A DNA stretch of 64,000 nt from Pseudanabaena sp. UWO311 (GCF_006937785.1 NZ_SJEE01000016.1:49555-113554), one strand, 5' to 3'. Counted from the first letter of the stretch, positions 35,663 to 45,593 are shown. Translations and numbers: made by a program. The notes: generated by a model from the sequence alone, not told the origin.

Positions 35663-36133
35663 ATGCACATTGTTACAAAGCGTTTATCGACATCAGGTGT
35701 ATCGACAGAAGTAAAAAAATTAGTCGATCAGAAATCCCTCTTAACACTTGCGCTCATTGCTGAAGATAGAACCCGTAGTCGTCATCGATTTATGACTGTT
35801 GAAGGAGAAGAGATTAGTTTACAGCTTCAAAGAGGAACCGTCCTCAGAGAAGGCGATATTCTTGCTGATGCTCAAGATCAGGCGATCGCAATTGTTGTGG
35901 CTAAGCCTGAGCCAGTAGTCACCGTCACTGCTAAACATCCTCTTGAATTTTTGAGAGCCGCCTATCATTTGGGTAATCGCCATATTTCTTTGGAAATTAC
36001 AGAAACCTATTTACGCTTAACTCCAGACTCAGTTCTAGAAGATATGGTTTTACAGATGGGACTGACCGTAACTCACGAAACTCAACCTTTTCAACCAGAA
36101 TCTGGCGCTTACCATCATCATCATGATCATTAA
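35663..36133 (+). CDS. ureE: Urease nickel metallochaperone UreE
   Basis: 156 residues. EDRTRSRHRFMTVEGEEISLQ is the N-terminal peptide-binding domain, AAYHLGNRH the central metal-site His, and the tail YHHHHDH adds nickel-binding histidines. It hands Ni2+ to UreG. Overlaps ureF by 11 nt. Confidence 0.95.
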   Translation: MHIVTKRLSTSGVSTEVKKLVDQKSLLTLALIAEDRTRSRHRFMTVEGEEISLQLQRGTVLREGDILADAQDQAIAIVVAKPEPVVTVTAKHPLEFLRAAYHLGNRHISLEITETYLRLTPDSVLEDMVLQMGLTVTHETQPFQPESGAYHHHHDH

Positions 36134-36854
36134 TCCCGATTCTTGGCAATTATTGCGATTGCTCCAACTCACCAGTCCCGCTTTACCAGTTGGTGCTTAC
36201 AGCTATTCCGAAGGAATTGAATATCTTTGTAGTAATGGCATTATTCAAACTGATTCAGATCTTTGCGACTGGTTAAAAAGAGAGATGAGTTTTGGATTTG
36301 TTACTAACGAAGCAGCGATCGCACTTCGCGCTCATCAGGCGATGATATCTAACGATATCACTGCGTTAAACTATTGGAATAATTGGCTATCAGCCACCAG
36401 AGAGTCGGAAGAAGTACGCCTTGCCAGTTGGCAAATGGGACAGTCCTTAATGAAGCTATGGTGGCAACTTCCAGATAGTCAAAATGATCAATTAGCTATC
36501 TGTAAATCAATCAACGAGCTTTTACCGACTGCCAAAGCTAATGCTCAAGGTAAAGGTTGTAACTATGCGATCGCCTTTGGAATTGTAGCGGCAAGCCTAG
36601 GAATTGATGTTAGTAATACAACTGTTGGTTATATTTATAGTTGGTTATCCAATTTAGTTAGTGCAGCTGTAAGGTCTGTTCCATTTGGACAAACGACTGG
36701 TCAACAGGTTATCTTCAATCTCAGTTCTGATATTCTAAGCAGTTCTCAATTAGCATTAAGCCGATTAGATGACGAATTGGAGTGGTGTGGTTGGGGAGCA
36801 AGTTTAGCTTGTGCTAACCACGAAACTCAATATTCACGATTATTTCGTAGCTAA
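36123..36854 (+). CDS. ureF: Urease accessory protein UreF
   Basis: 243 residues. LLRLLQLTSPALPVGAYSYS EGIE is the family start, and the alpha-helical rest ends with LDDELEWCGWGASLACANHE. It bridges UreD and UreG in the activation complex. The start lies within the His-tail codons of ureE. Confidence 0.94.
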   Translation: MIINPDSWQLLRLLQLTSPALPVGAYSYSEGIEYLCSNGIIQTDSDLCDWLKREMSFGFVTNEAAIALRAHQAMISNDITALNYWNNWLSATRESEEVRLASWQMGQSLMKLWWQLPDSQNDQLAICKSINELLPTAKANAQGKGCNYAIAFGIVAASLGIDVSNTTVGYIYSWLSNLVSAAVRSVPFGQTTGQQVIFNLSSDILSSSQLALSRLDDELEWCGWGASLACANHETQYSRLFRS

Positions 36855-36867
36855 AATATAGTCAAAC

Positions 36868-37020
36868 GCACATCTGGGTAACGATCTTGCTTCGCAAGAT
36901 CGTTATACCAAAACACAACATGGTATAGCCATGTTGCGTTTTTAAAACCCTTATAGGGTTTGTTTTTTAATTCACAGAAATGTAGCCACACTTTCGTGAA
37001 TTGGTACTACCCAGATGTGC
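36868..37020. repeat. Nested palindrome holding copy A of a 101-bp three-hairpin element
   Basis: Outer arms GCACATCTGGGTA (36868-36880) and its exact complement (37008-37020) enclose a perfect inner hairpin (AACGATCTTG...CAAGATCGTT, 36881-36905) and a 101-bp element (36906-37006) bounded by TACCAA...TTGGTA. The element has three hairpins (ACATGG/CCATGT, AAACCCT/AGGGTTT, AATTCAC/GTGAATT). The region 36855-37165 has no gene. Confidence 0.75.
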
Positions 37021-37165
37021 TTTTGATCTGATGACAATTTTTTAAGACTGTTATTTTGCAAAATTAAAAATAAAATTATGATGACTTATTGAGATATTGT
37101 CGCCTTAAGTTTGGCAATTTCTTAAAGCTGTTCTAAAATTGCTTAAGCCAACAGATCAGAAAAGC

Positions 37166-38011
37166 ATGGAAACTGAAAAACCACAACTAGTTACTAATGA
37201 ACAGCTTTTCTTGGCTAAAGTTGAACGCTTAGAGCAAGAAATAGAATCATTGCGAGCGCAGAATATCAGCTTAAGAAAGAATTTAGACACAAAAATCACT
37301 CAAGGAGAACAACTATCGCAAGTTAATCATCGTCTGCAAACTGAAATTCTCGATCGCCAACAGACCGAGACGGCTCTTAGACTACTTTTAGAGAGACTGT
37401 CAAGCGAAAAGAATGATCTAGAGATCATTCTTGACACCACTACTTCTCACAGTGACACCATCGAAGCATTGCTCTATGATCGCGCTTTATCGCTTGCCCG
37501 CGAAGTCACCATTGACGGACTGACCCAAATCGCTAACCGTAGAGCCTTTGATCAGAGGTTAGAAGGAGAATGGCAACGCCTAGCTAGAGAGCATTTGCCA
37601 CTTTCATTGTTACTCTGCGACGTAGATTTTTTTAAGCGCTATAACGATCGCTATGGACATCCTGTTGGCGATGACTGTTTACGGACGGTAGCAAAGACAA
37701 TAGAGTCTTGTATACGTCGCCCTGCCGATCTAGTGGCTCGTTATGGTGGTGAGGAGTTTGCGGTGATTTTGCCAAATACTCTAAGAGAAGGAGCCACTTT
37801 TATCGCTGAAGAAATTTGCCTTGCTATTGCTAATCTACAAATTCCACACGAAGCCTCTTTTGTCAAAGATTGTGTTTCTGTCAGCATTGGTATATCCACA
37901 ACTATGCCTCAGAAGAACGTACATCACAGAAGCCTCATTGAATCTGCTGACAAGGGCTTATATCTAGCCAAAAATCAAGGTCGCGATCGAGCAGTATATA
38001 GCAGTAACTAA
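37166..38011 (+). CDS. GGDEF diguanylate cyclase with coiled-coil N-terminus
   Basis: 281 residues from the ATG at 37166. Residues 1-110 form a coiled coil (KVERLEQEIESLRAQNISLR). The GGDEF domain starts at LTQIANRRAFDQRL and has RYGGEEFAVILP as the active site, with a product-inhibition site RxxD (RPAD) five residues upstream. It should make cyclic di-GMP in the cytoplasm. No input sensor domain is visible, so control may come through the coiled coil. Confidence 0.93.
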   Translation: METEKPQLVTNEQLFLAKVERLEQEIESLRAQNISLRKNLDTKITQGEQLSQVNHRLQTEILDRQQTETALRLLLERLSSEKNDLEIILDTTTSHSDTIEALLYDRALSLAREVTIDGLTQIANRRAFDQRLEGEWQRLAREHLPLSLLLCDVDFFKRYNDRYGHPVGDDCLRTVAKTIESCIRRPADLVARYGGEEFAVILPNTLREGATFIAEEICLAIANLQIPHEASFVKDCVSVSIGISTTMPQKNVHHRSLIESADKGLYLAKNQGRDRAVYSSN

Positions 38012-38066
38012 AACCCAATATTATTGTTGCGCGGTAAAGCTGCGCAACAATAATATTGGGTTTTAG
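38008..38066. terminator. Bidirectional palindrome of the AAAACCCAA family
   Basis: 25-nt perfect arms CTAAAACCCAATATTATTG... with a GGTAAAGCT loop, between the convergent cyclase and dehydrogenase genes. Confidence 0.75.
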
Positions 38067-38072
38067 TTGGTA

Positions 38073-39086
38073 TTATTTCGTGGCGATCGCATTTTCGATC
38101 TTTACCTCATTTACACAATTTTTACCCTGCTCAAATTCTGTAATATTTGAGAGCGTAGTATCAGCGATATTTGCCAAAGCTTGGCTGGTAAAAAAAGCCT
38201 GATGCCCCGTAACAATAACATTGGGAAAGGTTAATAACCGCTGAAATGTGTCATCTTGAATAACTTCATTGGACAAGTCTTCAAAAAACAAATCCGCTTC
38301 TTGCTCATATACATCTATACCGAGATAGCCGATCGCACCAGATTTCAGACCATCGATCGCCGCCTGAGTATCAATTAATGCGCCGCGACTAGTATTAATT
38401 AACATCATCCCAGTTTTCATTTGAGCGATCGCATCGGCATTAATCAAATAATGCGTATCGGGGGTAAGTGGACAATGGAGCGAAATAATATCTGACTGAG
38501 CGAAGAGTTCGGGCATTGATAAATATTCCATTCCCATTGCTAAGCAAACAGTGTTTTGATAAGCATCATAGCCGATTAATTTACAGCCAAATCCATGCAT
38601 AATCTGGGCAAAAATTGCACCAATTCGACCAGTGCCAATCACGCCTACCGTTGCCCCATGCAAATCAAAGCCAAGTAATCCTTCAATAGAGAAGTTACCT
38701 TCTCTAACACGGTTATAGGCTCGATGAACTTTACGATTGAGCGATAAAATTAAGGCGATCGCATGTTCAGCAACAGCATAGGGGGAATAGGCGGGAACAC
38801 GCACGATCGTTATTCCCAAACGAGATGCCGCAACTAAGTCAACATGGTTAAATCCAGCCGACCTGAGAGCAATTAATTTTGTGCCGCCCTGAGCTAACTT
38901 CTCCAACATGTCTGCATTAAGGTAGTCATTAATAAAAATGCAGATAGAAGGAAACCCTATGGCGAGGGAAACAGTCTCATGGCTAAGATGGCATTCAAAA
39001 AAAACTATTTCATGTTGATGTTGCTCATTAGCAACATTAAACGGTTGACGATCATAGGGCTTGGTATTGAAAAAGGCAATTTTCAT
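38073..39086 (-). CDS. D-lactate dehydrogenase-type 2-hydroxyacid dehydrogenase
   Basis: 337 residues. Catalytic Arg in [15 protein letters not shown] and [15 protein letters not shown] motif [14 protein letters not shown], and the His in VTGHQAFFT. The length and [17 protein letters not shown] segment match fermentative D-lactate dehydrogenase (LdhA/Ddh) rather than phosphoglycerate dehydrogenase. Would reduce pyruvate to D-lactate in the dark. Lies directly downstream of glgP, separated by a terminator, a sensible pairing of glycogen breakdown with fermentation. Confidence 0.88.
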   Translation of the reverse strand: MKIAFFNTKPYDRQPFNVANEQHQHEIVFFECHLSHETVSLAIGFPSICIFINDYLNADMLEKLAQGGTKLIALRSAGFNHVDLVAASRLGITIVRVPAYSPYAVAEHAIALILSLNRKVHRAYNRVREGNFSIEGLLGFDLHGATVGVIGTGRIGAIFAQIMHGFGCKLIGYDAYQNTVCLAMGMEYLSMPELFAQSDIISLHCPLTPDTHYLINADAIAQMKTGMMLINTSRGALIDTQAAIDGLKSGAIGYLGIDVYEQEADLFFEDLSNEVIQDDTFQRLLTFPNVIVTGHQAFFTSQALANIADTTLSNITEFEQGKNCVNEVKIENAIATK

Positions 39087-39113
39087 AAATAATATGATAG
39101 GAATTTTTGCTAC

Positions 39114-39150
39114 AAATAAGAAAGGCTCGCTAAGCGAGCCTTTCTTATTT
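39114..39150. terminator. Terminator after glgP
   Basis: 17-nt perfect arms AAATAAGAAAGGCTCGC and complement with a TAA loop, just after the glgP stop on the minus strand. Confidence 0.75.
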
Positions 39151-39162
39151 GCGATTTAGATA

Positions 39163-41697
39163 TTAGCCGCCAACATTGAGTGTTGCCCTTGCTGGATCAT
39201 AGGGTTGCAACTCCACTTTTACAGGTTTCACATTCCAGATCTCATCACAATATTCTTTGATTGTGCGATCGGAAGAGAACTTCCCAGATCTTGCCACGTT
39301 GAGAATACTCATAGTTGTCCATTTCTCGACATCTTGATAAGCTGCGCTGACTTCAGCTTGACAATCGGAATAGGCTTGATAATCAGCCAACAACATATAG
39401 TCATCGTGATACATCAGCGAATCCACTAAAGGCTTAAACAAGTCCTTGTCTCCAGGGGAGAAATATCCCATGCCGAGGCGATCGAGAACATTGCGAAGTT
39501 CTTCATTGCTTTGGTAATAGGTTTGAGGATTGTAACCTTCAGCTTTTTTCTGTTCAACTTCGGCAGCCGTTAAACCGAATAAAAAGAAGTTATCAGCACC
39601 AACTTCTTCGCGGATTTCGATATTCGCACCGTCTAGAGTACCGATAGTCAAAGCGCCATTCATAGTGAACTTCATGTTGCCAGTACCCGAAGCTTCTTTA
39701 CCTGCGGTCGAGACTTGCTCTGACAAGTCAGCAGCAGGATAAATCAATTGACCAAGGGAAGCACTAAAGTTGGCAAGGAAAACAACTTTGATACGTCCTT
39801 GCACATCAGGATCGCGATTGACAACATCAGCTACCGCGTTGATCGCTTTGATGATTAGCTTTGCCATGAAATAGCCAGGTGCAGCTTTACCGCCAAATAC
39901 AAACGTACGAGGAGTGATCTTGATACTAGGATTTTGTTTAATCCGTAGATAGAGTCCGATGATGTGCAGTAAGTCAAGGTGCTGACGCTTGTACTCGTGG
40001 ATGCGCTTTACTTGAATGTCGAAGATAGAATTAACATCAACTTCTACGCCATTATGGATGCGAATATAATCGGCAAGTTTTTGCTTGTTTGCTTGTTTAA
40101 TTTGTCTCCAGCGATCGCGAAAATCTTTGTCATCCACAAAGGCTTCAAGCTTACGAAGTTCGTCAAGATGCTTCAGCCAAGTATCACCAATTTTCTCACT
40201 AATTAAACCTGACAACGCAGGATTAGCTAGCAATACCCAACGTCGAGGAGTGACTCCATTAGTTTTATTGTTAAACTTCTCTGGCCAAAGCTTATAGAAG
40301 TCTTTCAATACATCTTGCTTGAGCAATTCGGTGTGCAAAGCCGCGACACCATTAACGGCATGACTGCCAACGGTTGCGAGGTTTGCCATCCGTACTTTTT
40401 TGCCACCGCCTTCTTCGATAATCGATAGGCGCAATAGCAACTCATCATCGCCAGGGAACCAAGTCTGTACATCTTGCAAGAAGCGATGATTGATTTCGTA
40501 AATGATTTCTAAATGACGAGGCAAAAGGCTCTCAAATAGAGGTACACCCCATTTTTCGAGCGCTTCAGGCATGAGCGTATGATTAGTATAAGCAAAGGTG
40601 CTTTGGGTAATCCGCCATGCTTCATCCCAGAACATTTGATGATCATCTACCAACAAACGCATCATTTCGGCAATGCTGATAGCTGGGTGAGTGTCATTTA
40701 ACTGTACGGCTGCATGATCTGCAAGGTTGTCCAAACGACCATACTTTTTGAGATGGCGACGAATGATGTCTTGGAGAGAGCAAGATACAAAAAAGAATTG
40801 CTGCTCTAGACGCAACTGACGACCTTGGGGCGTGTTGTCGTTGGGGTAAAGAACTTTGGAAATAGTTTCCGACTTGATCTTAGTAGCAACCGCGCCATCA
40901 TAGTCGCCTGAGTTAAAGGCTTGGAAGTTAAAGTCTTCGCCTGCTTCAGCTTTCCAGAGACGAAGCGTATTAACCGTGTTGGTTTGATATCCAGGCACGG
41001 GGGTATCGTGGGGAATCCCTTCAACGGTGAAACTAGGAATCCAACGGGTATGAGGACGACCGCGATCATCGTTATAGATTTCGGTATGTCCGCCAAATTT
41101 AACTTGGACGGTGGACTCGTAGCGCACGACTTCCCAAGGATTACCACAACGCAACCATTTGTCAGGAATCTCAACCTGCCAACCATGCTGAATCGATTGG
41201 TTGAAAATACCAAATTCATAGCGAATGCCATAACCCATTGCAGGAATTTCTAGGGTGGCAAGGGAGTCAAGGAAACAGGCCGCTAAGCGACCGAGACCAC
41301 CATTACCGAGTCCTGGATCAGGTTCTTGCTCTAGAATTTCGGTCAGATCCAGTCCTGACTCTTTAACAGCTTGCTCGATCGCTTCATACAGGTCAAGATT
41401 AATTAGGCTATTACCCAGATGTCGCCCCATCAAAAATTCGGCGGACAGGTAATAAACGGTTTTAATATCTTGTTCGTGGTAGACCTTGAGTGTTTGTAGC
41501 CAACGTTGCAATAGGCGATCGCGTGTGGTGTAAGACAACGCCATGTAGTAGTCGGTGAAGTTGGCGAGAATTGCGAGTTTGCCTTGTATGTAGAACAGGT
41601 TATCGGCAAAGGCCCGCTTGAGGGTTTCAATACTTAAACCTGTGCGATCGTCTTCTACCGTAATATTGCTGGTTTGATTAGCAACATTTGTTTGCAT
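39163..41697 (-). CDS. glgP: Glycogen phosphorylase
   Basis: 844 residues, family length. EFLMGRHLGNSLINLDLY, DPGLGNGGLGRLAACFLDSL and the pyridoxal-phosphate loop EASGTGNMKFTMNGALTIG are complete. It releases glucose-1-phosphate from glycogen. Monocistronic with a 636-bp upstream region. Confidence 0.97.
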   Translation of the reverse strand: MQTNVANQTSNITVEDDRTGLSIETLKRAFADNLFYIQGKLAILANFTDYYMALSYTTRDRLLQRWLQTLKVYHEQDIKTVYYLSAEFLMGRHLGNSLINLDLYEAIEQAVKESGLDLTEILEQEPDPGLGNGGLGRLAACFLDSLATLEIPAMGYGIRYEFGIFNQSIQHGWQVEIPDKWLRCGNPWEVVRYESTVQVKFGGHTEIYNDDRGRPHTRWIPSFTVEGIPHDTPVPGYQTNTVNTLRLWKAEAGEDFNFQAFNSGDYDGAVATKIKSETISKVLYPNDNTPQGRQLRLEQQFFFVSCSLQDIIRRHLKKYGRLDNLADHAAVQLNDTHPAISIAEMMRLLVDDHQMFWDEAWRITQSTFAYTNHTLMPEALEKWGVPLFESLLPRHLEIIYEINHRFLQDVQTWFPGDDELLLRLSIIEEGGGKKVRMANLATVGSHAVNGVAALHTELLKQDVLKDFYKLWPEKFNNKTNGVTPRRWVLLANPALSGLISEKIGDTWLKHLDELRKLEAFVDDKDFRDRWRQIKQANKQKLADYIRIHNGVEVDVNSIFDIQVKRIHEYKRQHLDLLHIIGLYLRIKQNPSIKITPRTFVFGGKAAPGYFMAKLIIKAINAVADVVNRDPDVQGRIKVVFLANFSASLGQLIYPAADLSEQVSTAGKEASGTGNMKFTMNGALTIGTLDGANIEIREEVGADNFFLFGLTAAEVEQKKAEGYNPQTYYQSNEELRNVLDRLGMGYFSPGDKDLFKPLVDSLMYHDDYMLLADYQAYSDCQAEVSAAYQDVEKWTTMSILNVARSGKFSSDRTIKEYCDEIWNVKPVKVELQPYDPARATLNVGG

Positions 41698-42333
41698 AGA
41701 ATTATTCCTGAATGGTTACTTTGTCTTATTGCCGTTCTGCTGACCCTAAGGCGGAGGGTTATGCCCCTGTCCTATCCAAGCATAAACTTTGAGTTGTTGG
41801 TCATTTATTAACTGATAATTTATGTTTGAGGGGCATAATATTTACGGTTCCCTGACATTAGCTCAAATTTTTATAAAAAATTTACCTCGTAATCTTTTGG
41901 GGATCGCAGAAAGTACATTAGGCAGATCGCTGCCCCACTCAGCATAAGTAGCTACGCAAAAATTAAATACAAAACCCCAAGATCTTTAGCACCCGCTTAG
42001 CAGTCGGGACAGATCTTGGCTCTGGGACTTTAAATTATGCAGGTTTACTTAAGACTATTGCTGAAAATGATGCCCCCATTTTCAGCGAAATATTCTCCCA
42101 AAAGCATTTAGGAGCGATATCCAGAAAATTTTGACATTGTGCCCCAATGAAATCACCTATAAATCTCTTTATTGGTTCTCATAAAGTTTATGACGACATC
42201 ACTTTTGTGGTTATGAAGCGGAAAATCTAACATAAGCCAAAAGAGAGTGGCAGCGCTTCACGCTGCCACTCTCTTTTGACTTTTAGCCTATATACAATAG
42301 ATATGTGATTTAAATATACAACCGTCAATAGTT
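41698..42333. other. 636-bp intergenic region upstream of glgP and the photolyase gene
   Basis: Divergent genes on both sides. It contains TTATGCCCCT and its complement AGGGGCATAA (about 41759-41839, possible 5' leader structure of glgP), a CCAAGATCT/AGATCTTGG hairpin (41977-42019) and a perfect hairpin at 42238-42278. No ORF is convincing. Confidence 0.55.
42238..42278. terminator. Hairpin upstream of the photolyase gene
   Basis: 18-nt perfect arms CAAAAGAGAGTGGCAGCG and complement with a CTTCA loop. No gene ends next to it. Confidence 0.6.
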
Positions 42334-43809
42334 ATGAATCAAATAACCAGTAACTCTGGGAAAAATATTGAAATATCATTGGGGCAATCGATCGCTTTAG
42401 TCTGGCATCGGCGCGATTTGCGGGTGGATGATAATCCTGCGCTGAGTGAGGCGATCGCCCAAGTTGGGGATCAGGGGATCGTGCTGGGGGTGTTTATTTT
42501 TGACCCTGATATTCTTGATGATGGAGTAACGGAGGGAAGCAAGGTTGACTTTATGCTGGTTTGTCTGCGCGAGTTGCAAGCTAACTATCGGCGGTTGGGC
42601 AGTGATTTGTTATTCATGCATGGTCAGCCTGTAAATTCGATTTGCGAACTAGCCAAGGCGGTTAAGGTAAGTCATGTCTTTTTTAATCAAGATGTCGAAC
42701 CCTTTGCACTTAAACGCGATCGCGAAGCAACTAATGCCCTGCAAGAATTAGGAATTAAAGTGCAAAGTTTTATTGATATTGGTTTGATTGCTCCCAATGC
42801 GATCGCCACCCAAGCAGGTGAACCTTATAAGGTTTACACTCCTTTTTGGCGCAACTGGCAAGCTAAACCAAAGCCAAAACCTTTTAATGCTCCTCAGAAA
42901 TTAACAGGTTTAGCTAGTTATGAGCATCTGCCTGTAATCGCTTTGCCAAGCTTGCGCGAACTCAAATTTATTAACGACATAACGTTACCAAAATCTGGTG
43001 AAGCCGAGGCTCTGCAATTATTAGAAACCTTTTGCGATGGTAATGGAATCTTGCGTTATCAGACTGAACGTGACTTTCCTGCTCATGAGGGCACATCGAG
43101 CCTGAGTCCACATTTGCGCTTTGGTACTATGGGAATTAGAAGAGTTTGGGAAAAGGCGATCGCGGCTGAGCAGCTTATCAGAAGTGAAGAAGAATCTTCA
43201 GGCATCACCACATGGAAACAGGAATTAGCATGGCGCGAATTTTATCAACATGTGTTGTTCTATTTTCCTGAACTAGAAACGGGTGCATATCGTCCGCAGA
43301 TGCGAGATTTCCCTTGGGATGATGACGAGGAGAAATTTGTGGCATGGTGTGAAGGGCGCACAGGTTATCCGATTGTCGATGCGGCGATGCGGCAACTTAA
43401 TCAAACAGGCTGGATGCATAACCGTTGTCGGATGATCGTTGCTAGCTTCCTAACCAAAGATTTGATTATTAATTGGCAGTGGGGCGAGCGCTATTTTATG
43501 CAGAAATTACTGGATGGCGATCTGGCGGCAAATAATGGCGGTTGGCAATGGAGTGCTTCTAGTGGCATGGATCCAAAGCCCTTAAGAATCTTCAATCCTG
43601 CTTCGCAAGCTCGAAAATATGATCCTGAGGGTGAATATATTTTGCGCTGGTTGCCAGAATTACAGGGATTAACGACTGCCGAGCTTTTAAGTGGCAATAT
43701 TCCACCACACCAGTGTAAAAAACGTGATTACCCTTTGCCAATTGTCGATCACAATATTCAGCAGCAAAAGTTTAAGCAGCTCTATAAAGATTGCAAAGCT
43801 AGTCCCTAA
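42334..43809 (+). CDS. phrB: Deoxyribodipyrimidine photolyase, class I
   Basis: 491 residues. The N-terminal antenna-binding Rossmann domain starts ALVWHRRDLRVDDNPALSEA. The FAD-binding C-terminal half contains WKQELAWREFYQHVLF, the TGWMHNRCRMIVASFLTKDL helix and the diagnostic NNGGWQWSASSGMDPKPLRI. It repairs cyclobutane pyrimidine dimers with blue light. The antenna is probably 8-HDF or MTHF; this is not resolved. Confidence 0.94.
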   Translation: MNQITSNSGKNIEISLGQSIALVWHRRDLRVDDNPALSEAIAQVGDQGIVLGVFIFDPDILDDGVTEGSKVDFMLVCLRELQANYRRLGSDLLFMHGQPVNSICELAKAVKVSHVFFNQDVEPFALKRDREATNALQELGIKVQSFIDIGLIAPNAIATQAGEPYKVYTPFWRNWQAKPKPKPFNAPQKLTGLASYEHLPVIALPSLRELKFINDITLPKSGEAEALQLLETFCDGNGILRYQTERDFPAHEGTSSLSPHLRFGTMGIRRVWEKAIAAEQLIRSEEESSGITTWKQELAWREFYQHVLFYFPELETGAYRPQMRDFPWDDDEEKFVAWCEGRTGYPIVDAAMRQLNQTGWMHNRCRMIVASFLTKDLIINWQWGERYFMQKLLDGDLAANNGGWQWSASSGMDPKPLRIFNPASQARKYDPEGEYILRWLPELQGLTTAELLSGNIPPHQCKKRDYPLPIVDHNIQQQKFKQLYKDCKASP

Positions 43810-43820
43810 GCTCGCACTCA

Positions 43821-43937
43821 AGCCCTGCACTCAAGTGCGGGCTAAAAGCTAAAACCCGTTGAAACGGGTTACGGAAAATTATTTTTTAGTCTGCTTCAGC
43901 AGACTTGAGCTTTTAGCCAGCACTTGAGTGCTGGGCT
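43821..43937. repeat. 117-bp palindromic element between phr and trpF
   Basis: 30-nt arms AGCCCTGCACTCAAGTGCGG... (43821-43850) and 43908-43937 are complementary at 28 of 30 positions, each itself holding a GCACTCAAGTGC palindrome. Inside lie AACCCGTT-GAAA-CGGGTT and AGTCTGCTTCAGCAGACT hairpins. It overlaps the trpF 3' end, providing its final residues (AQHSSAG). Confidence 0.8.
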
Positions 43938-44614
43938 AATGCTGCGCGATCGCAAATGCATCTCTGCACAAATTGCTCAACTTTCGACAAATCTTTATCC
44001 CCAGCAGCACGTTCGACCCCACTGGATACATCTAGACCATGTGGACTTACCAAAGCGATCGCATCGGCAACATTTTCAGGTGATAAGCCTCCCGCTAACC
44101 ACCAGTCACAAGCTGGACGAAAATCGCGCAACATTTGCCAATCCAGAGTTTTACCAGTTCCTCCCGCCATATGAGGATCATAGGCATCAAGTAAAATCGC
44201 ATCTACAACATTGCTAAAAAGATTTGCTTTCTCTAAACCTGATTGATCTTTAACTCGTAGCGCTTTAATTAGCTTTATTTTCGGGTGAGTAGCACTTAGA
44301 TGCGATCGCAGTTGAGCACAAAATTCTGGAGATTCATCGCCATGTAGTTGCACCGCGTTTAGTCCAGCTAGCGCAACTGTTTCACTAATTTCACTGATAC
44401 TGGAATTAAGAAATACCCCAATCAAATCTAGCTCTGAGAATCTTGCCATCTCTGTCTGGGCAGAGAGTAGACTAGAGGTGATTTGCCCGATCGCAGTTGG
44501 GCTGATATATCGTGGTGAAGAGGATACACAGATAAAACCAAGTGCATTGGCTCCCATTTGCACAATCGCTTGTGCTTGATCTAGTTTCGTAATGCCACAA
44601 ATTTTGATATACAT
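43913..44614 (-). CDS. trpF: Phosphoribosylanthranilate isomerase
   Basis: 233 residues from the ATG at 44614 (a TTG at 44620 would add two). IKICGITKLDQAQAIVQMGANALGF is the start of the TIM barrel; GLNAVQLHGDE, ILLDAYDPHMAGGTGKTLDW and LAGGLSPENVADAI are the later conserved motifs. It catalyses an Amadori rearrangement in tryptophan synthesis. The last seven residues come from the palindromic element. Divergent from the SRPBCC gene with only an 18-bp gap. Confidence 0.95.
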   Translation of the reverse strand: MYIKICGITKLDQAQAIVQMGANALGFICVSSSPRYISPTAIGQITSSLLSAQTEMARFSELDLIGVFLNSSISEISETVALAGLNAVQLHGDESPEFCAQLRSHLSATHPKIKLIKALRVKDQSGLEKANLFSNVVDAILLDAYDPHMAGGTGKTLDWQMLRDFRPACDWWLAGGLSPENVADAIALVSPHGLDVSSGVERAAGDKDLSKVEQFVQRCICDRAALAQHSSAG

Positions 44615-44632
44615 ACTCAAGCAATTAATTCC

Positions 44633-45328
44633 ATGACTGACTCATCCTATCCAAAGTTTATGCAGTCTCACCAACAACTCGATCAGAAATTAGGCAAGAA
44701 AATCGTGACAAAAATTTCCGCAGGCTCGGCAATGTTTATGGCGATCGCGATCGCTTGCTGTACTCCCACTCTTCCAGCCCGTGCTGGTCTCTTTGATGGT
44801 CCAGTAGATCGTCTGCCCTCAGTGCAGCGTGATTCACTACGTAAAGGTCAAACAGTGGTCACTGGTAACAATGGCAAATATGTTGCGCGAGTATTACTTA
44901 ATGCCTCACCTGATGCAGTTTGGCGAGTTTTGACCGACTATGCCAATCTCTATAAGTTTATTCCCAATATGACTTCCAGCAGGATCATCGAAAATCGTGG
45001 CAGTCGTAAAGTAATTGAACAAGTGGATTCGCGCCAAGTTTTCTTAGTTTCGATTGTTTCGCGTACTAAACTCGCTATCCAAGAAACCGATCGCAGACAA
45101 ATCGATTTTCGACTTATTGATGGTGATCTTGCCAAAATGGAGGGCTATTGGAAAATTGAGCCTGTCTCCTCAGTACCCAAGCGTCCAGCCAATCAAATTC
45201 TAATTACTTACACAGTCAATGCACAGCCAAAAAGTGGAACTCCTACTGATGCTTTCTATGGGATTTTTAAAGACGCTTTAGGAGATACATTACAAGCGAT
45301 TAAACAAGAAGTTGCTAGTAGAAATTAA
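44633..45328 (+). CDS. SRPBCC (polyketide cyclase/START-like) protein with signal peptide
   Basis: 231 residues. An N-terminal hydrophobic stretch (SAGSAMFMAIAIACC) ending in ARA suggests export. The SRPBCC domain runs from VARVLLNASPDAVWRVLTDY ANLYKFIPNM onwards. Such domains bind hydrophobic ligands; cyanobacterial versions are uncharacterised. The ATG is 18 bp from divergent trpF; internal Met codons (MQSHQQ, MFMAIA) might be the true start. Confidence 0.8.
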   Translation: MTDSSYPKFMQSHQQLDQKLGKKIVTKISAGSAMFMAIAIACCTPTLPARAGLFDGPVDRLPSVQRDSLRKGQTVVTGNNGKYVARVLLNASPDAVWRVLTDYANLYKFIPNMTSSRIIENRGSRKVIEQVDSRQVFLVSIVSRTKLAIQETDRRQIDFRLIDGDLAKMEGYWKIEPVSSVPKRPANQILITYTVNAQPKSGTPTDAFYGIFKDALGDTLQAIKQEVASRN

Positions 45329-45593
45329 AAAATAATAGGGCTTCTGCCTCACCTTAGAGCCTATTTAAGAATTGTCCAGATTACCCCTCAATCCATCTTG
45401 CAAGGGAGACTCTAATCCTCGTTTACAAGGAGGCTGAGGGGAATCTCTTAGAAGTTTTAACTGTAGAAAGCAACTCTTAAATGGTTTCTGCGGAACAATT
45501 CATGAATTGTCACTATAGAGACTTCAAACAGGAGAGAATGTGCTATTCCCATTCTCTCTTATTCTCAAATTCTCAAACTTAATAATTAACGAC

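Noticed and set aside
41698..42333. Known riboswitch before glgP
   Set aside because: The inverted repeats do not match any riboswitch consensus I could recall, so only the structure is reported.
45540..45593. Longer N-terminus of the HerA-like ATPase
   Set aside because: The extra 18 codons overlap a GAGAGAATG/CATTCTCTC hairpin, and the family-like start is MIEPIGYILG at 45594.
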